Notes under the pieces: generated by a model | What the model was told of the DNA's origin: nothing | The model's database searches: none | Seen by the model: only the letters and a program-made list of their open reading frames with translations | In this document: one piece after another, positions 17,403 to 24,777 of the stretch | Numbering within the stretch: position 1 is the first letter of the stretch | Layout: each line of letters begins with the position of its first letter | Assembly (NCBI GenBank): GCA_003554525.1 | Contig: PWGO01000066.1 | Location: forward strand, 1 to 38,246 | Source of the DNA: Syntrophomonadaceae bacterium | Lineage (GTDB): Bacteria; Bacillota; Dethiobacteria; DTU022; PWGO01 | Direction: 5' to 3' | DNA: 38,246 nucleotides | Position numbers and translations under genes: made by a program

Positions 17403-18068
17403 TTATACCCCTTCAGACCGGCTGTTATTATCCAGCACCTCCTGCAACTGCTGGTGCACCTTGTTTATATCCTGATCACCGTCTACGGCGTGAAGCAAGC
17501 TTTTGCGCCGGTAGTATTCAATTAACGGTTCCGTCTGCTCACGGTAAACCTTTATACGCTGTTTTACTGTTTCCATGCTGTCATCTTCCCTCTGATAGAG
17601 CTCCCCACCACATTGGTCACATACGTTTCTAACCTGAGGTGGATTAAATTTAAGATGATAGGTTGCCCCGCAGTCACGGCAAATTCTCCTCCCGGTTAGC
17701 CTGGAAATAAGTTCATCTTCCGTAACTTCAATGTATATTACATAATCTATTTTTCTCTGCATACCTTCCAGAACTTCTTCCAATGACTTGGCCTGTTCAA
17801 CAGTCCTGGGAAAACCATCAAGCAGGGCACCTGCCTGGCAGTCAGGCTCTTTTAACCTTTCTTCTACTATTTTCACCACAACCTCGTCAGGGACCAGTTC
17901 TCCTTTATCAAGATAATCTTTTGCCTGTTTACCAAGCTCTGTTTCTTTCTTTATGGAAGCCCTGAGTATGTCCCCCGTAGATATATGGGTCAATTTGTAT
18001 CTTTCCACAATCATTTCCGCTTGAGTCCCTTTACCTGCTCCCGGTGCTCCCAAAAGTATTACCAACAT
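17403..18068 (-). CDS. adk: Adenylate kinase
   Basis: Converts AMP and ATP to two ADP in the cytoplasm. The P-loop GAPGAGKGTQ lies at residues 8-17 and the AMP-binding DGFPRTVEQA near 85. The lid carries a C-x2-C...C-x2-C zinc site (CRDCGATYH and CDQCGGE), as in Gram-positive enzymes. The ORF track is too long: the ATG at 18068 has GGAGGGAG directly upstream and gives the family start MLVILLGAPGAGKG, 221 residues. In many bacteria adk sits between secY and map in the ribosomal protein cluster. Here it is followed by a DUF951 gene and ychF and preceded by a repeat-bearing gap, so it has been relocated or duplicated. Confidence 0.95.
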   Translation of the reverse strand: MLVILLGAPGAGKGTQAEMIVERYKLTHISTGDILRASIKKETELGKQAKDYLDKGELVPDEVVVKIVEERLKEPDCQAGALLDGFPRTVEQAKSLEEVLEGMQRKIDYVIYIEVTEDELISRLTGRRICRDCGATYHLKFNPPQVRNVCDQCGGELYQREDDSMETVKQRIKVYREQTEPLIEYYRRKSLLHAVDGDQDINKVHQQLQEVLDNNSRSEGV

Positions 18069-18121
18069 ATAACTCCCTCCTAAATTTAACAACTGTTTTA
18101 TTGCCAATATATGGCTTGTGC

Positions 18122-18158
18122 CCGCCTGCAAACCTGCTTTGCAAGGCGGATGAATTGC
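18122..18158. repeat. Dispersed hairpin repeat upstream of adk
   Basis: CCGCCTGCAAA pairs with TTTGCAAGGCGG (one bulge) around a short CCTGC loop, and is flanked by ATGAATTGC. A degenerate relative lies at 4266-4301 in inverted orientation. The hairpin is in the adk leader region, about 50-90 bases before the start codon, so it may affect adk expression. The remainder of the gap 18160-18320 holds nothing I can name. Confidence 0.65.
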
Positions 18159-18318
18159 AATACCGCTCCAGCTTATCTCCACAACCTGCAGAAAACTACG
18201 GTTTTGCTCCATTGCCTTTCCGGGCTGGCAACCTCCCCCCAGAAACTTAAGAGCCAGTGGAAGCAAATCCTCGCCTTTAATTACTCCCTGGGGAACTTAC
18301 AACCAGTATGCCCATGAT

Positions 18319-18345
18319 TAAAAGCCTCCTGCTTTAACTGGAGGC
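18319..18345 (-). terminator. Probable terminator after the CvpA-like gene
   Basis: GCCTCC and GGAGGC arms separated by ten bases, followed by TTTTAA on the minus strand. It lies about 175 bases after the CvpA-like stop and upstream of adk. Confidence 0.55.
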
Positions 18346-18520
18346 AGGTAGTTGACCTGATATTATTATTAAGCCTTACAAGGCTGTACTTGCGAATCGT
18401 AACGTATTATTACTTCTCTACATCTTTCCTGAAATATTTTCTTCAATATTTCACGGAATCCTTCTTGTATTTTAAAAATATTATTCTTTTGACAGTAAAA
18501 TATGGAGAATATATTTAATG

Positions 18521-19201
18521 TTACCACCATACCCCCACTGCATCGTATAAATAAAGACACCATTCTGCCAGAACAGATTCTTCTATGCCCAGGACTGCAT
18601 AAACTGGCGGGTATACCAGGTAGATTACCCCCGCAACACTTATTAATAAACTTGCTAAAATAAAATATCTTCCCAGGCCCAGAAAAACCGCCAAATAATT
18701 GGGTACCCCTGTTGGCAGAGTGAATGGTTTGCCAGAATTTGAGCTTTTTTTAAATACATTTAACAGTCCATAAAAGATTATTGCCGCCACTGAAAAGCCC
18801 CACACATTTAAAAATATTTTTGTCAACTGCTCGGCAACAACTATATCCTCCCCGGCATACCCTGTTAACGAATCTGCCTCGGCCGGTAACCTGTCTAAAA
18901 ACTTTTCTTTTATTACCGGGGGCAACCTTAACTCCGGAAGTAGTTCCCTGCTCCCGTTTTTGGCACCCCTCCCTCCTTCAACCGGCACCACCGGTTGAGA
19001 GCTTATAATTTTTTGAACTTTTTTGTCCAGGGGATAAAAGGTGGTTAATATCGCCATCACATTGTTTTTTAACATGTGAGCCATTTGCAATGAAATTATT
19101 ATTAATAAAAAGTTCCAGCCAGCATTTTTTAATCCTTCCATGTAGCCTTTTGCTCCTCCCCACAACAGCATACATATTAAACAAATATCCAGCCAGAACA
19201 C
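18521..19201 (-). CDS. CvpA-family membrane protein
   Basis: Inner-membrane protein of the CvpA (colicin V production) family, whose general role is unclear. The start FWLDICLICMLLWGGAKGYMEGL matches the family N-terminus (WLD...G..G). Hydrophobic segments lie near residues 3-20, 27-45, 135-155 and 180-205, with a soluble loop of about 80 residues between the second and third. The ORF track starts at 19243, but there is no ribosome site there. A GTG at 19201 has GGAGGG nine bases upstream and puts the family motif at the very N-terminus, giving 226 residues. It is transcribed divergently from yyaC and lies next to the par-bactofilin block. Confidence 0.75.
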   Translation of the reverse strand: MFWLDICLICMLLWGGAKGYMEGLKNAGWNFLLIIISLQMAHMLKNNVMAILTTFYPLDKKVQKIISSQPVVPVEGGRGAKNGSRELLPELRLPPVIKEKFLDRLPAEADSLTGYAGEDIVVAEQLTKIFLNVWGFSVAAIIFYGLLNVFKKSSNSGKPFTLPTGVPNYLAVFLGLGRYFILASLLISVAGVIYLVYPPVYAVLGIEESVLAEWCLYLYDAVGVWW

Positions 19202-19446
19202 GTGTCTTATCCCTCCAGTTTGGTTTTGCCTTTTTTTTATCATATTTTTGACAACTCAACTTCATTACAACAACTGGCATGTTTTCATAAAGTAAAGGCA
19301 CCGGACGATTCTGTAACCTGAGTAATGGTTTATATATTTGATATTAAATTTTATCGCTTAAGGAATAAATTATTTCACCACGATATATACATAAATTACC
19401 GGCTGGTGAGCACAATATATTATTATCAGGGAGGTAATTTTAAAAA

Positions 19447-20070
19447 ATGGAAAACTCAAATGTACAAACCGGTGACAAAACAAAACATTCTTATTGTTGC
19501 TTAAAAACAAGTAGCCTGGATAAAACTGCTTCATATCAAATAAAACAATTTTTGTTTGCCACCCTTCAGGAAAACAAGCATGTTTTTAACGGGCATGCCA
19601 TTCTTTGCATCGGTTCCGACCGCGCTACCGGTGATGCTCTGGGACCACTGGTAGGTAAATATATAAAGTCTTATTGCGACCCTCCGCCGTTAATGTGGGG
19701 ATGCCTAGATAATCCCGTACATGCCGTAAACCTTGTGGACCACCTTGAATATATCAGTAAGCACCACCCGGGGGTATTTGTTATTGCCGTTGACGCTTCC
19801 CTGGGAAAATCCAGTGACGTGGGAACAATTGAGGCCGGAACGGGAGCAATTAAGCCAGGAAAGGGCGTAAACAAGGAACTTCCCTGGACCGGGAATGCTT
19901 ACGTGAGGGGTATTGTTAATGTTGGAGGTTTTATGGAGCACATGGTTCTACAGAGCACCCGGCTCTCCCTGGTTATGCGAATGTCCAGAATAATAAGCCT
20001 GGGCATTACCGGCGCTTTGAATCTTTACTATAGAAACTATCGACCTGCAACTATTGTACATAACTTTTAA
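19447..20070 (+). CDS. yyaC: Spore-associated protein YyaC
   Basis: Member of the YyaC family of putative sporulation proteins related to the germination protease fold. 207 residues. Family blocks are visible: ILCIGSDRATGDALGPLVG, GCLDNPVHAVNLVDHL, VIAVDASLGKSSDVGTIE and VRGIVNVGGFMEHMVLQSTRL. The first 45 residues are poorly conserved. ATG start with GGGAGG about 12 bases upstream. It is the only clear plus-strand protein gene in the window, against the general transcription direction. In Bacillus it lies close to parB/spo0J, so the neighbourhood is conserved. Sporulation sigma control is expected from family knowledge, but I could not identify such a promoter. Its presence supports a spore-forming host. 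Confidence 0.92.
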   Translation: MENSNVQTGDKTKHSYCCLKTSSLDKTASYQIKQFLFATLQENKHVFNGHAILCIGSDRATGDALGPLVGKYIKSYCDPPPLMWGCLDNPVHAVNLVDHLEYISKHHPGVFVIAVDASLGKSSDVGTIEAGTGAIKPGKGVNKELPWTGNAYVRGIVNVGGFMEHMVLQSTRLSLVMRMSRIISLGITGALNLYYRNYRPATIVHNF

Positions 20071-20138
20071 GTATTTTAAATTACCGGAACCACGCAGCAA
20101 CGAGCAAAAGGTTAACACTGACCCCAAGCGCTTATTAG

Positions 20139-20195
20139 AGGTTGGAGTTTAGAAGAAAAACCCCCACCTTATGAGGAGTTGAACCTGGTATCAAG
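20139..20195 (+). repeat. Solitary hairpin resembling an IS200/IS605-type right end
   Basis: AGGTTGGAGTTT pairs with AAACCCCCACCT (two mismatches) around a seven-base loop, then TAT GAGGAGTTGAACCTGGTATCAAG follows. A hairpin followed by GAGG...TTCAA or TCAAG is the layout of TnpB-element right ends. A related string (CTTGAGACCAGCTTCGAGAACTCC, reverse orientation) occurs at 24712-24735. No transposase gene is attached. Confidence 0.4.
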
Positions 20196-20272
20196 TCACC
20201 TTAAACTTGAGTAGCTGCAAACTTCAATTTAAACGAATTCTAATACATGCTGGATAGCTGTTTTTAAGCAAA

Positions 20273-20311
20273 ATAAGGCCACCCCACTACGGGGTAGCCT
20301 TATCGTTTTTT
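20273..20311 (+). terminator. Terminator of yyaC, possibly bidirectional
   Basis: ATAAGGC-ACCCC pairs with GGGGT-GCCTTAT around an ACTAC-type loop, followed by a six-T run on the plus strand. On the minus strand the hairpin is also followed by TTTT, so it may also end the bactofilin transcript. Confidence 0.85.
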
Positions 20312-20364
20312 CATATTTATACCCAATACAAACATAAAACACTTGTTCTTGCGTCTCAGAACAT

Positions 20365-20880
20365 TTATTTCAACAAGTCTTCATTTATCACATCTTCGTT
20401 AATAACTATTTCCGGGGAATTTTTGGTATCTTTCTTGTTCTTGCTGCTGTATCTACCGTTATCGCCTTTATTCAACTGTCCGAACATATTGCTTACATTT
20501 TTCTTATCGTTTTTATTTTCATTTTTGTTTTTCATTTCACAGTTACCTTTAAAAAGTGCCCCATCGTCAATAGCCAGGTGATATGCCTTTACATCTCCTA
20601 CCAGGGCGCCGGTGTCTCTAAGTTCCATTTTACCCTCTGCATCTATATTTCCTTCTACACTGCCTGCTATAGCAACATTTGCCGCTTTTATTTCAACTTT
20701 TACTTTGCCACTTTCCCCTATAATTACATCGCCCTGGGTTATTATGTCTCCTTCCATCTCTCCATCTACGCGAACAATTCCATTTGTTTTTATAGTGCCC
20801 TTAAAAAATGTCCCTTTGCCAATAACCGTGTTAACCCTATCCGTAGAAACATCTCCTTTCTCCCTCTTTAGCAAATGCAT
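20365..20880 (-). CDS. Bactofilin
   Basis: Polymer-forming cytoskeletal protein (DUF583). 171 residues. A short tail is followed by the beta-helical core (about 18-110) with the repeated turns VIGKGTFFKGTIKTNG, VRVDGEMEGDI, VAIAGSVEGNIDAEGKMELRDTG and VGDVKAYHLAIDDGALFKGNCEM. The C-terminal 60 residues are hydrophilic, low in complexity and probably disordered. Bactofilins build membrane-bound filaments that position cell-wall enzymes or ParA/ParB. A strong AAGGAGGTAGA-ATG start is present. It is the last gene of the par operon, 26 bases after a membrane/coiled-coil gene that resembles the front half of an M23 peptidase, the usual bactofilin partner. Confidence 0.9.
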   Translation of the reverse strand: MHLLKREKGDVSTDRVNTVIGKGTFFKGTIKTNGIVRVDGEMEGDIITQGDVIIGESGKVKVEIKAANVAIAGSVEGNIDAEGKMELRDTGALVGDVKAYHLAIDDGALFKGNCEMKNKNENKNDKKNVSNMFGQLNKGDNGRYSSKNKKDTKNSPEIVINEDVINEDLLK

Positions 20881-20906
20881 TCTACCTCCTTAAAAATTTC
20901 ATTTGG

Positions 20907-21284
20907 TTATTCCCCATCTTCTTTGTCTTTCTCCTCTTCCATCTCCGGCAGATCTAAATCCAGCAAGCCTGCTACATTTTGAATGTTATCTTCTATTTCC
21001 TCGCTTTTTTGTGACAACATTTCTTTGTCTTCCCCTATTTCTTCCAGCTCCACCCTTAACGCACGGTTTTCTTCCCGAATATACTGGTTTTCTTCTTCTG
21101 TTGCTTTTAGATCACGGTAGTAATACATTAAAACAAAAAACGTGGTAATGATAAGCACAATTCCCACACATGCCAACTGGCACAACCAAAGTGGAATTCG
21201 GACGTATTTTATTTCACCATCAGCATGAGGAACCAGGATAAGGGAAAAATATTTTTTATTGTTGCCCGGGCTTTGAGTGTTCAT
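20907..21284 (-). CDS. Membrane-anchored coiled-coil protein, M23 peptidase N-terminus without the peptidase
   Basis: 125 residues: a cytoplasmic stretch KKYFSLILVPHADGEIKYVRIP, one membrane helix (about 33-52), a coiled coil (about 55-105) and an acidic tail. The KKxYFxLxxVPHxxG...RIP block followed by a helix and coiled coil is, from memory, the usual N-terminus of Firmicute M23 cell-wall endopeptidases found beside bactofilin genes. The catalytic M23 domain (HxxxD and HxH motifs) is wholly absent. The frame ends in a clean stop, and the bactofilin start follows after 26 bases, so there is no room for a frameshifted remainder. It overlaps the DUF4446 stop by three bases (ATGA-type). It could be a truncation, or a scaffold protein in its own right. 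Confidence 0.65.
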   Translation of the reverse strand: MNTQSPGNNKKYFSLILVPHADGEIKYVRIPLWLCQLACVGIVLIITTFFVLMYYYRDLKATEEENQYIREENRALRVELEEIGEDKEMLSQKSEEIEDNIQNVAGLLDLDLPEMEEEKDKEDGE

Positions 21285-21805
21285 TTTTCTATCCTAACTC
21301 CTCCCTGTATTTTATCTATAGCTTCTTGAGCCTGTGAAATTGCTTGAACTTCTTCTTCAGACAGGCGGTATTTACTCTTTCCCTCCACTACATCTTTGGC
21401 ATAAACTCGAGTCTCGTCTCTTCCAAAAATACTACTTACCACCACCCCCTCCTTTTTACCGTTCATAAGAGCCAGGGAAAAACTGAGGTCTCCCCCGGCA
21501 TCCTTGATTGCATTGTATCTTTGGAAACCTACCCCCATAATTGAGTTCTCCACCAGGATTTCCAGGTGGTTAATTTCTTTTTTTATTTCTTCCAGCCCTT
21601 CTTCTACTCCCTTTATAGATTCGGCATGTTTCTGTATTATCTCCTCCTGCCTCCAGGCATCGTTAACCAGTGACATTTTTCTTATTTTCCTGCGGTTGCC
21701 GCCAACTCTTATTAACAGGTAAATTACCGCCAGCAACAGTACCAGTACTGCACCGCATAATGAAAGCATGACTTCCACTAAATTGTTTTCCAAAAATATA
21801 ACCAT
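21281..21805 (-). CDS. DUF4446 family membrane protein
   Basis: 174 residues with one N-terminal membrane helix (about 14-33, LCGAVLVLLLAVIYLLIRVGG), a charged coiled coil (about 50-82), then the family core GVGFQRYNAIKDAGGDLSFSLALMNGKKEGVVVSSIFGRDETRVYAK. This core defines DUF4446, commonly encoded just after parB in Firmicutes and of unknown function. The start is uncertain: the best ribosome site (GGGAGG) lies about 16 bases before the ATG at 21805. Its stop overlaps the next gene, showing one operon through to bactofilin. Confidence 0.88.
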   Translation of the reverse strand: MVIFLENNLVEVMLSLCGAVLVLLLAVIYLLIRVGGNRRKIRKMSLVNDAWRQEEIIQKHAESIKGVEEGLEEIKKEINHLEILVENSIMGVGFQRYNAIKDAGGDLSFSLALMNGKKEGVVVSSIFGRDETRVYAKDVVEGKSKYRLSEEEVQAISQAQEAIDKIQGGVRIEK

Positions 21806-21885
21806 AGACTTTATAAATATTTCCTCCCTGTATCACCATAATTTTATAGCAATATCTCAAATTCAATTAGTATTATCTCGCCACA

Positions 21886-21901
21886 CGTTTCACGTGAAAC
21901 A
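21886..21901. promoter_or_regulatory. parS centromere site
   Basis: CGTTTCACGTGAAACA differs from the ParB consensus TGTTTCACGTGAAACA at the first base only, and the inner 14-base palindrome is perfect. It lies six bases past the parB stop codon. ParB should load here as a CTP-dependent clamp. The location inside the parAB operon is common in Firmicutes. Confidence 0.92.
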
Positions 21902-21906
21902 TTCAG

Positions 21907-22788
21907 TTATTTATTTTTTCCTTTGATCAAGGATAGCACCCTCTCCAGGTCCTCTTCTCCAAAAAAGTCTATCTCTATAACGCCTCCGTGCTTATTTTTC
22001 TTTATTCTAACCCTGGTGCCCAGGCTGGTTTGAAGGTCTTCTCTTAATTCTTCCCAAAATATTTCTTCTTCCTTCCTTTTTTCTACTCCCTTTTCATCTT
22101 CTCCTGACTCTTTCTTTTTTGATTGAGATACTTTCTTTTCCACATCCCGTGCCGTTAATTTATTGTTAACAATTTTTTCTGCTATCTCTTCTTGTAATTG
22201 TGTTTCTTTTACCGCTAAAAGAGGCCTGGCCTGTCCTTCATTTATTTTTCCTTCCAGCAGTGCATTCTTTAACTTATCCGGCAACTGCAGCAGCCTCATG
22301 GTGTTGGCAATAGTAGCCCTGCTTTTGCCAAGTTTCCTGGACAGCTCTTCCTGGGTCATCTTAAATTCATTAATCAATCTTTTATAGGCGGTTGCTTCTT
22401 CTATAGGGTTTAAATCCTCTCTTTGCAGGTTTTCAATCAAGGCCACTTGCAATAATGTGCTTTCTTCTATCTCCTTTACAATTGCCGGTATGGTTTCTTC
22501 TCCTGCCATGCTCGAAGCTTTCCATCTTCTTTCTCCCACTATTAAAACATATTTTCCGTTTTTCTCCGGCGTTACTATTACCGGCTGAACCACACCATGT
22601 TCTTTTATTGATTCTGCAAGTTCATTTAACTTTTCTTCATCGAATTCTTTCCTTGGTTGATACGGGTTGGGCTTTATTCGGTCTATATCAATATTTTCCA
22701 CATTGCCAGATACTTTTTCTTCACTCTCTTCTACTTCAGGAATTAAGGCACTTAAACCTTTACCCAGCCCTTTTTTAGCTTTGTTCAT
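21907..22788 (-). CDS. parB: Chromosome-partitioning protein ParB (Spo0J)
   Basis: CTP-dependent DNA clamp that loads at parS and helps segregate the replicated origin with ParA. 293 residues. The N-terminus KKGLGKGLSALIP is the ParA-interacting start typical of ParB. The CTPase domain follows (NPYQPRKEFDEEKLNELAESI, GERRWKAS, ENLQREDLNPIEEA), then the helix-turn-helix with KMTQEELSRKLGKSRATIAN and a C-terminal dimer domain. A charged linker (about 215-240) joins the last two. Its ATG overlaps the parA stop, so translation is likely coupled. A parS site lies just past its stop. Confidence 0.96.
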   Translation of the reverse strand: MNKAKKGLGKGLSALIPEVEESEEKVSGNVENIDIDRIKPNPYQPRKEFDEEKLNELAESIKEHGVVQPVIVTPEKNGKYVLIVGERRWKASSMAGEETIPAIVKEIEESTLLQVALIENLQREDLNPIEEATAYKRLINEFKMTQEELSRKLGKSRATIANTMRLLQLPDKLKNALLEGKINEGQARPLLAVKETQLQEEIAEKIVNNKLTARDVEKKVSQSKKKESGEDEKGVEKRKEEEIFWEELREDLQTSLGTRVRIKKNKHGGVIEIDFFGEEDLERVLSLIKGKNK

Positions 22789-23543
22789 TTATTTATCACC
22801 TCATGCGCCAGTTGTAAATATACTTCGCTTCCTTTGCATTTATTATCATAGTCCATTATAGGTTTACCGTGGCTGGGTGCTTCGCTTAACCTCACATTCC
22901 TGGGAATAATAGAACTATGTACCAGTTCCTTAAAATAGTTTTTCACTTCATCAGCCACCTGGGCAGAAAGATTGGTCCGGGAGTCATACATGGTTAAAAC
23001 AACCCCACCTACTCTCAGTTCTTTATTAAGATGTCTTTTTACCAGGTCTATAGTATTCATAAGTTGTCCCAACCCTTCCAGGGCGTAGTACTCACATTGT
23101 ATAGGTATTAACACTTCTTCTGCTGCCGTCAAAGCATTTATAGTAAGAAGCCCCAGTGATGGCGGGCAATCAATTATGATATGATCGTATTTTTCTTTTA
23201 TCTCCGCAATTGCTTCTTTTAGTATTACCTCTCTGGAAACAGTAGACACCAGTTCAATTTCAGCACCGGCCAGTTTTATAGTTGCAGGTATTACCTCCAT
23301 ACTTTTTCTAACCCCATCCACCATAACTTTTTTCATGGGCATGCCGTTAATCAAAATATCATACATACATTTTTTAATATTTTTTTTATCCAGCCCTATT
23401 CCACTGGTGGTATTTCCCTGGGGATCTATATCCACAAGCAGCACTCTTTTGCCCAGATTATCCAAAGAGGAGCTCAAATTAATAGCTGTAGTGGTTTTGC
23501 CTACACCACCTTTTTGATTGGTAATAGCAATTACTTTACCCAT
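22785..23543 (-). CDS. parA: Chromosome-partitioning ATPase ParA (Soj)
   Basis: Deviant-Walker ATPase that binds DNA non-specifically and works with ParB in origin segregation; in Bacillus it also regulates DnaA. 252 residues. Walker A is KGGVGKTTT at about residues 10-18, Walker A' VDIDPQGNTTSG near 40, and Walker B IIIDCPPSLG near 120. The C-terminal part has VPRN-type IIPRNVRLSEAPSHGKPI. The ORF track begins at a GTG (23555), but the ATG at 23543 has GAGG six bases upstream and gives the family start MGKVIAITNQKGG. Noc lies directly upstream with its own terminator between. Confidence 0.96.
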   Translation of the reverse strand: MGKVIAITNQKGGVGKTTTAINLSSSLDNLGKRVLLVDIDPQGNTTSGIGLDKKNIKKCMYDILINGMPMKKVMVDGVRKSMEVIPATIKLAGAEIELVSTVSREVILKEAIAEIKEKYDHIIIDCPPSLGLLTINALTAAEEVLIPIQCEYYALEGLGQLMNTIDLVKRHLNKELRVGGVVLTMYDSRTNLSAQVADEVKNYFKELVHSSIIPRNVRLSEAPSHGKPIMDYDNKCKGSEVYLQLAHEVINK

Positions 23544-23654
23544 AAATGTCCTCACCTTATTGTCATACTTTCTTAATTTATTTGCTTGGTTTTGTCAACT
23601 TTTATTCTTTTCCGTATTTATATTTCGGAAACGTTATTAAAAATTCCTTCTTTT

Positions 23655-23692
23655 CAAAAATAAAAATAGGAATTTAGTTCAATCTAAATTCC
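23655..23692 (-). terminator. Terminator after noc
   Basis: Perfect nine-bp stem GGAATTTAG/CTAAATTCC with a six-base loop, followed on the minus strand by TATTTTTATTTTT. It separates noc from parAB, so parA probably has its own promoter in the short gap that follows. Confidence 0.85.
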
Positions 23693-23737
23693 CTTTCAAT
23701 ATTTAAACCTGGCCCGTTTAACGCTTTCAAACTTTTT

Positions 23738-24571
23738 TTAATCAGTCTTGGGGAGCCGTATTACCACTTCAATATATTCACTCTCTTCCTTTTCACTAAC
23801 TTCAGGTTTTAGCCCGGCACTTTCTATGGTTTGCAACGCCTCCCTTATAGTATTTAAAAATATTCTCATATCCCTAACTACCGCTTTTGGGGAACTTCTT
23901 TTTTTTCTTCCATTCTCATTTCCATCTTTATTTAATAGCTTCTCCACCATCTCTTCTGTTTGTTTAACATTTAATCCCTTATTGGCTACTTCTTTTATTA
24001 CATACAACTGATCGTTTTCATCTTCAAGCTTTAACAGGGTTCTTGCATGCCTTTCCGTAACCTCACTATCTTTTATCCATTTTATCACTTCATCAGGGAG
24101 CCGAAGCAACCTCATTTTATTGGCAATAGTAGACTGACTTTTCCCCAACCTTTGCGCCAACACTTCCTGGGTAAGCTTAAATTCGTTTATTAATTTTTCG
24201 TACCCCTGGGCTTCTTCGATAAAACTCAGGTCTTCCCTTTGAAGATTCTCTATAAGTGCAATTGTAGCCACGGCATTATCATTTAACTTCTGTACTACAG
24301 CTCTTATACTCTCCCACCCCAGTAGTCGGCATGCCATTAGCCTTCTTTCCCCAACTACCAGCTCGTACATATCCTCCCTGGGGCGAACTATAACCGGCTG
24401 GAGCAATCCATATGTTTTAATCGACTGGGCCAGTTCATTGATCTTATCTTCATTGAATTCTTTCCTTGGCTGATACGGGTTGGTATCAATTTTGTTTATA
24501 TCCAAAAGTTCAACTTTTTCCCGTTCACCTCCACCTTCCCACATCCATAACGCCTTACCAATTTCCTTCAT
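23738..24571 (-). CDS. noc: Nucleoid occlusion protein Noc (ParB family)
   Basis: ParB-like CTP clamp that in Bacillus blocks septum formation over the chromosome. 277 residues. ParB-type motifs are present (NPYQPRKEFNEDKINELAQSI, GERRLMACRLL, ENLQREDLSFIEEA), with the HTH region LTQEVLAQRLGKSQSTIANKMRLLRLP. Noc-specific features are the LNVKQTEEMVEKLL stretch and the C-terminus RDMRIFLNTIREALQTIESAG...EYIEVVIRLPK, which aligns clearly with Bacillus Noc and not with ParB. The ATG at 24571 is preferred over the GTG at 24583 because GGTGG lies eight bases upstream. I searched by eye for a Noc-binding palindrome (ATTTCCCGGGAAAT) and found none in the window. Confidence 0.9.
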   Translation of the reverse strand: MKEIGKALWMWEGGGEREKVELLDINKIDTNPYQPRKEFNEDKINELAQSIKTYGLLQPVIVRPREDMYELVVGERRLMACRLLGWESIRAVVQKLNDNAVATIALIENLQREDLSFIEEAQGYEKLINEFKLTQEVLAQRLGKSQSTIANKMRLLRLPDEVIKWIKDSEVTERHARTLLKLEDENDQLYVIKEVANKGLNVKQTEEMVEKLLNKDGNENGRKKRSSPKAVVRDMRIFLNTIREALQTIESAGLKPEVSEKEESEYIEVVIRLPKTD

Positions 24572-24663
24572 TTGCCACACCACCCGTTCAAAGATTCCAT
24601 TGTAAAATTATTCGACATAAGGAAGATGATCCCTTCATGTTTTATTAATAGATTTTACATACG

Positions 24664-24744
24664 TTGGCAAGAATTCTCCCACTCTAAGCGGAACGTAATA
24701 GCTACTATACACTTGAGACCAGCTTCGAGAACTCCCACCTTTGG
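24664..24744. repeat. Degenerate mobile-element end sequences between noc and rsmG
   Basis: Bases 24664-24690 read TTGGCAAGAATTCTCCCAC and TCTAAGCG, nearly the same as the sequence at the left end of the IS607 element (minus strand of 36230-36251). Bases 24712-24735 (CTTGAGACCAGCTTCGAGAACTCC) resemble, in reverse orientation, the right-end-like sequence at 20177-20195. Both are isolated, without a transposase, and look like relics. Confidence 0.5.
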
Positions 24745-24777
24745 CCTGCTTCCATACACCTCTTATTTTCTTTGAAC

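Noticed and set aside
20881-20906. Frameshifted remainder of an M23 peptidase after the 125-residue protein
   Set aside because: Only 26 bases separate the two genes and they form the bactofilin ribosome site, so there is no hidden peptidase domain.
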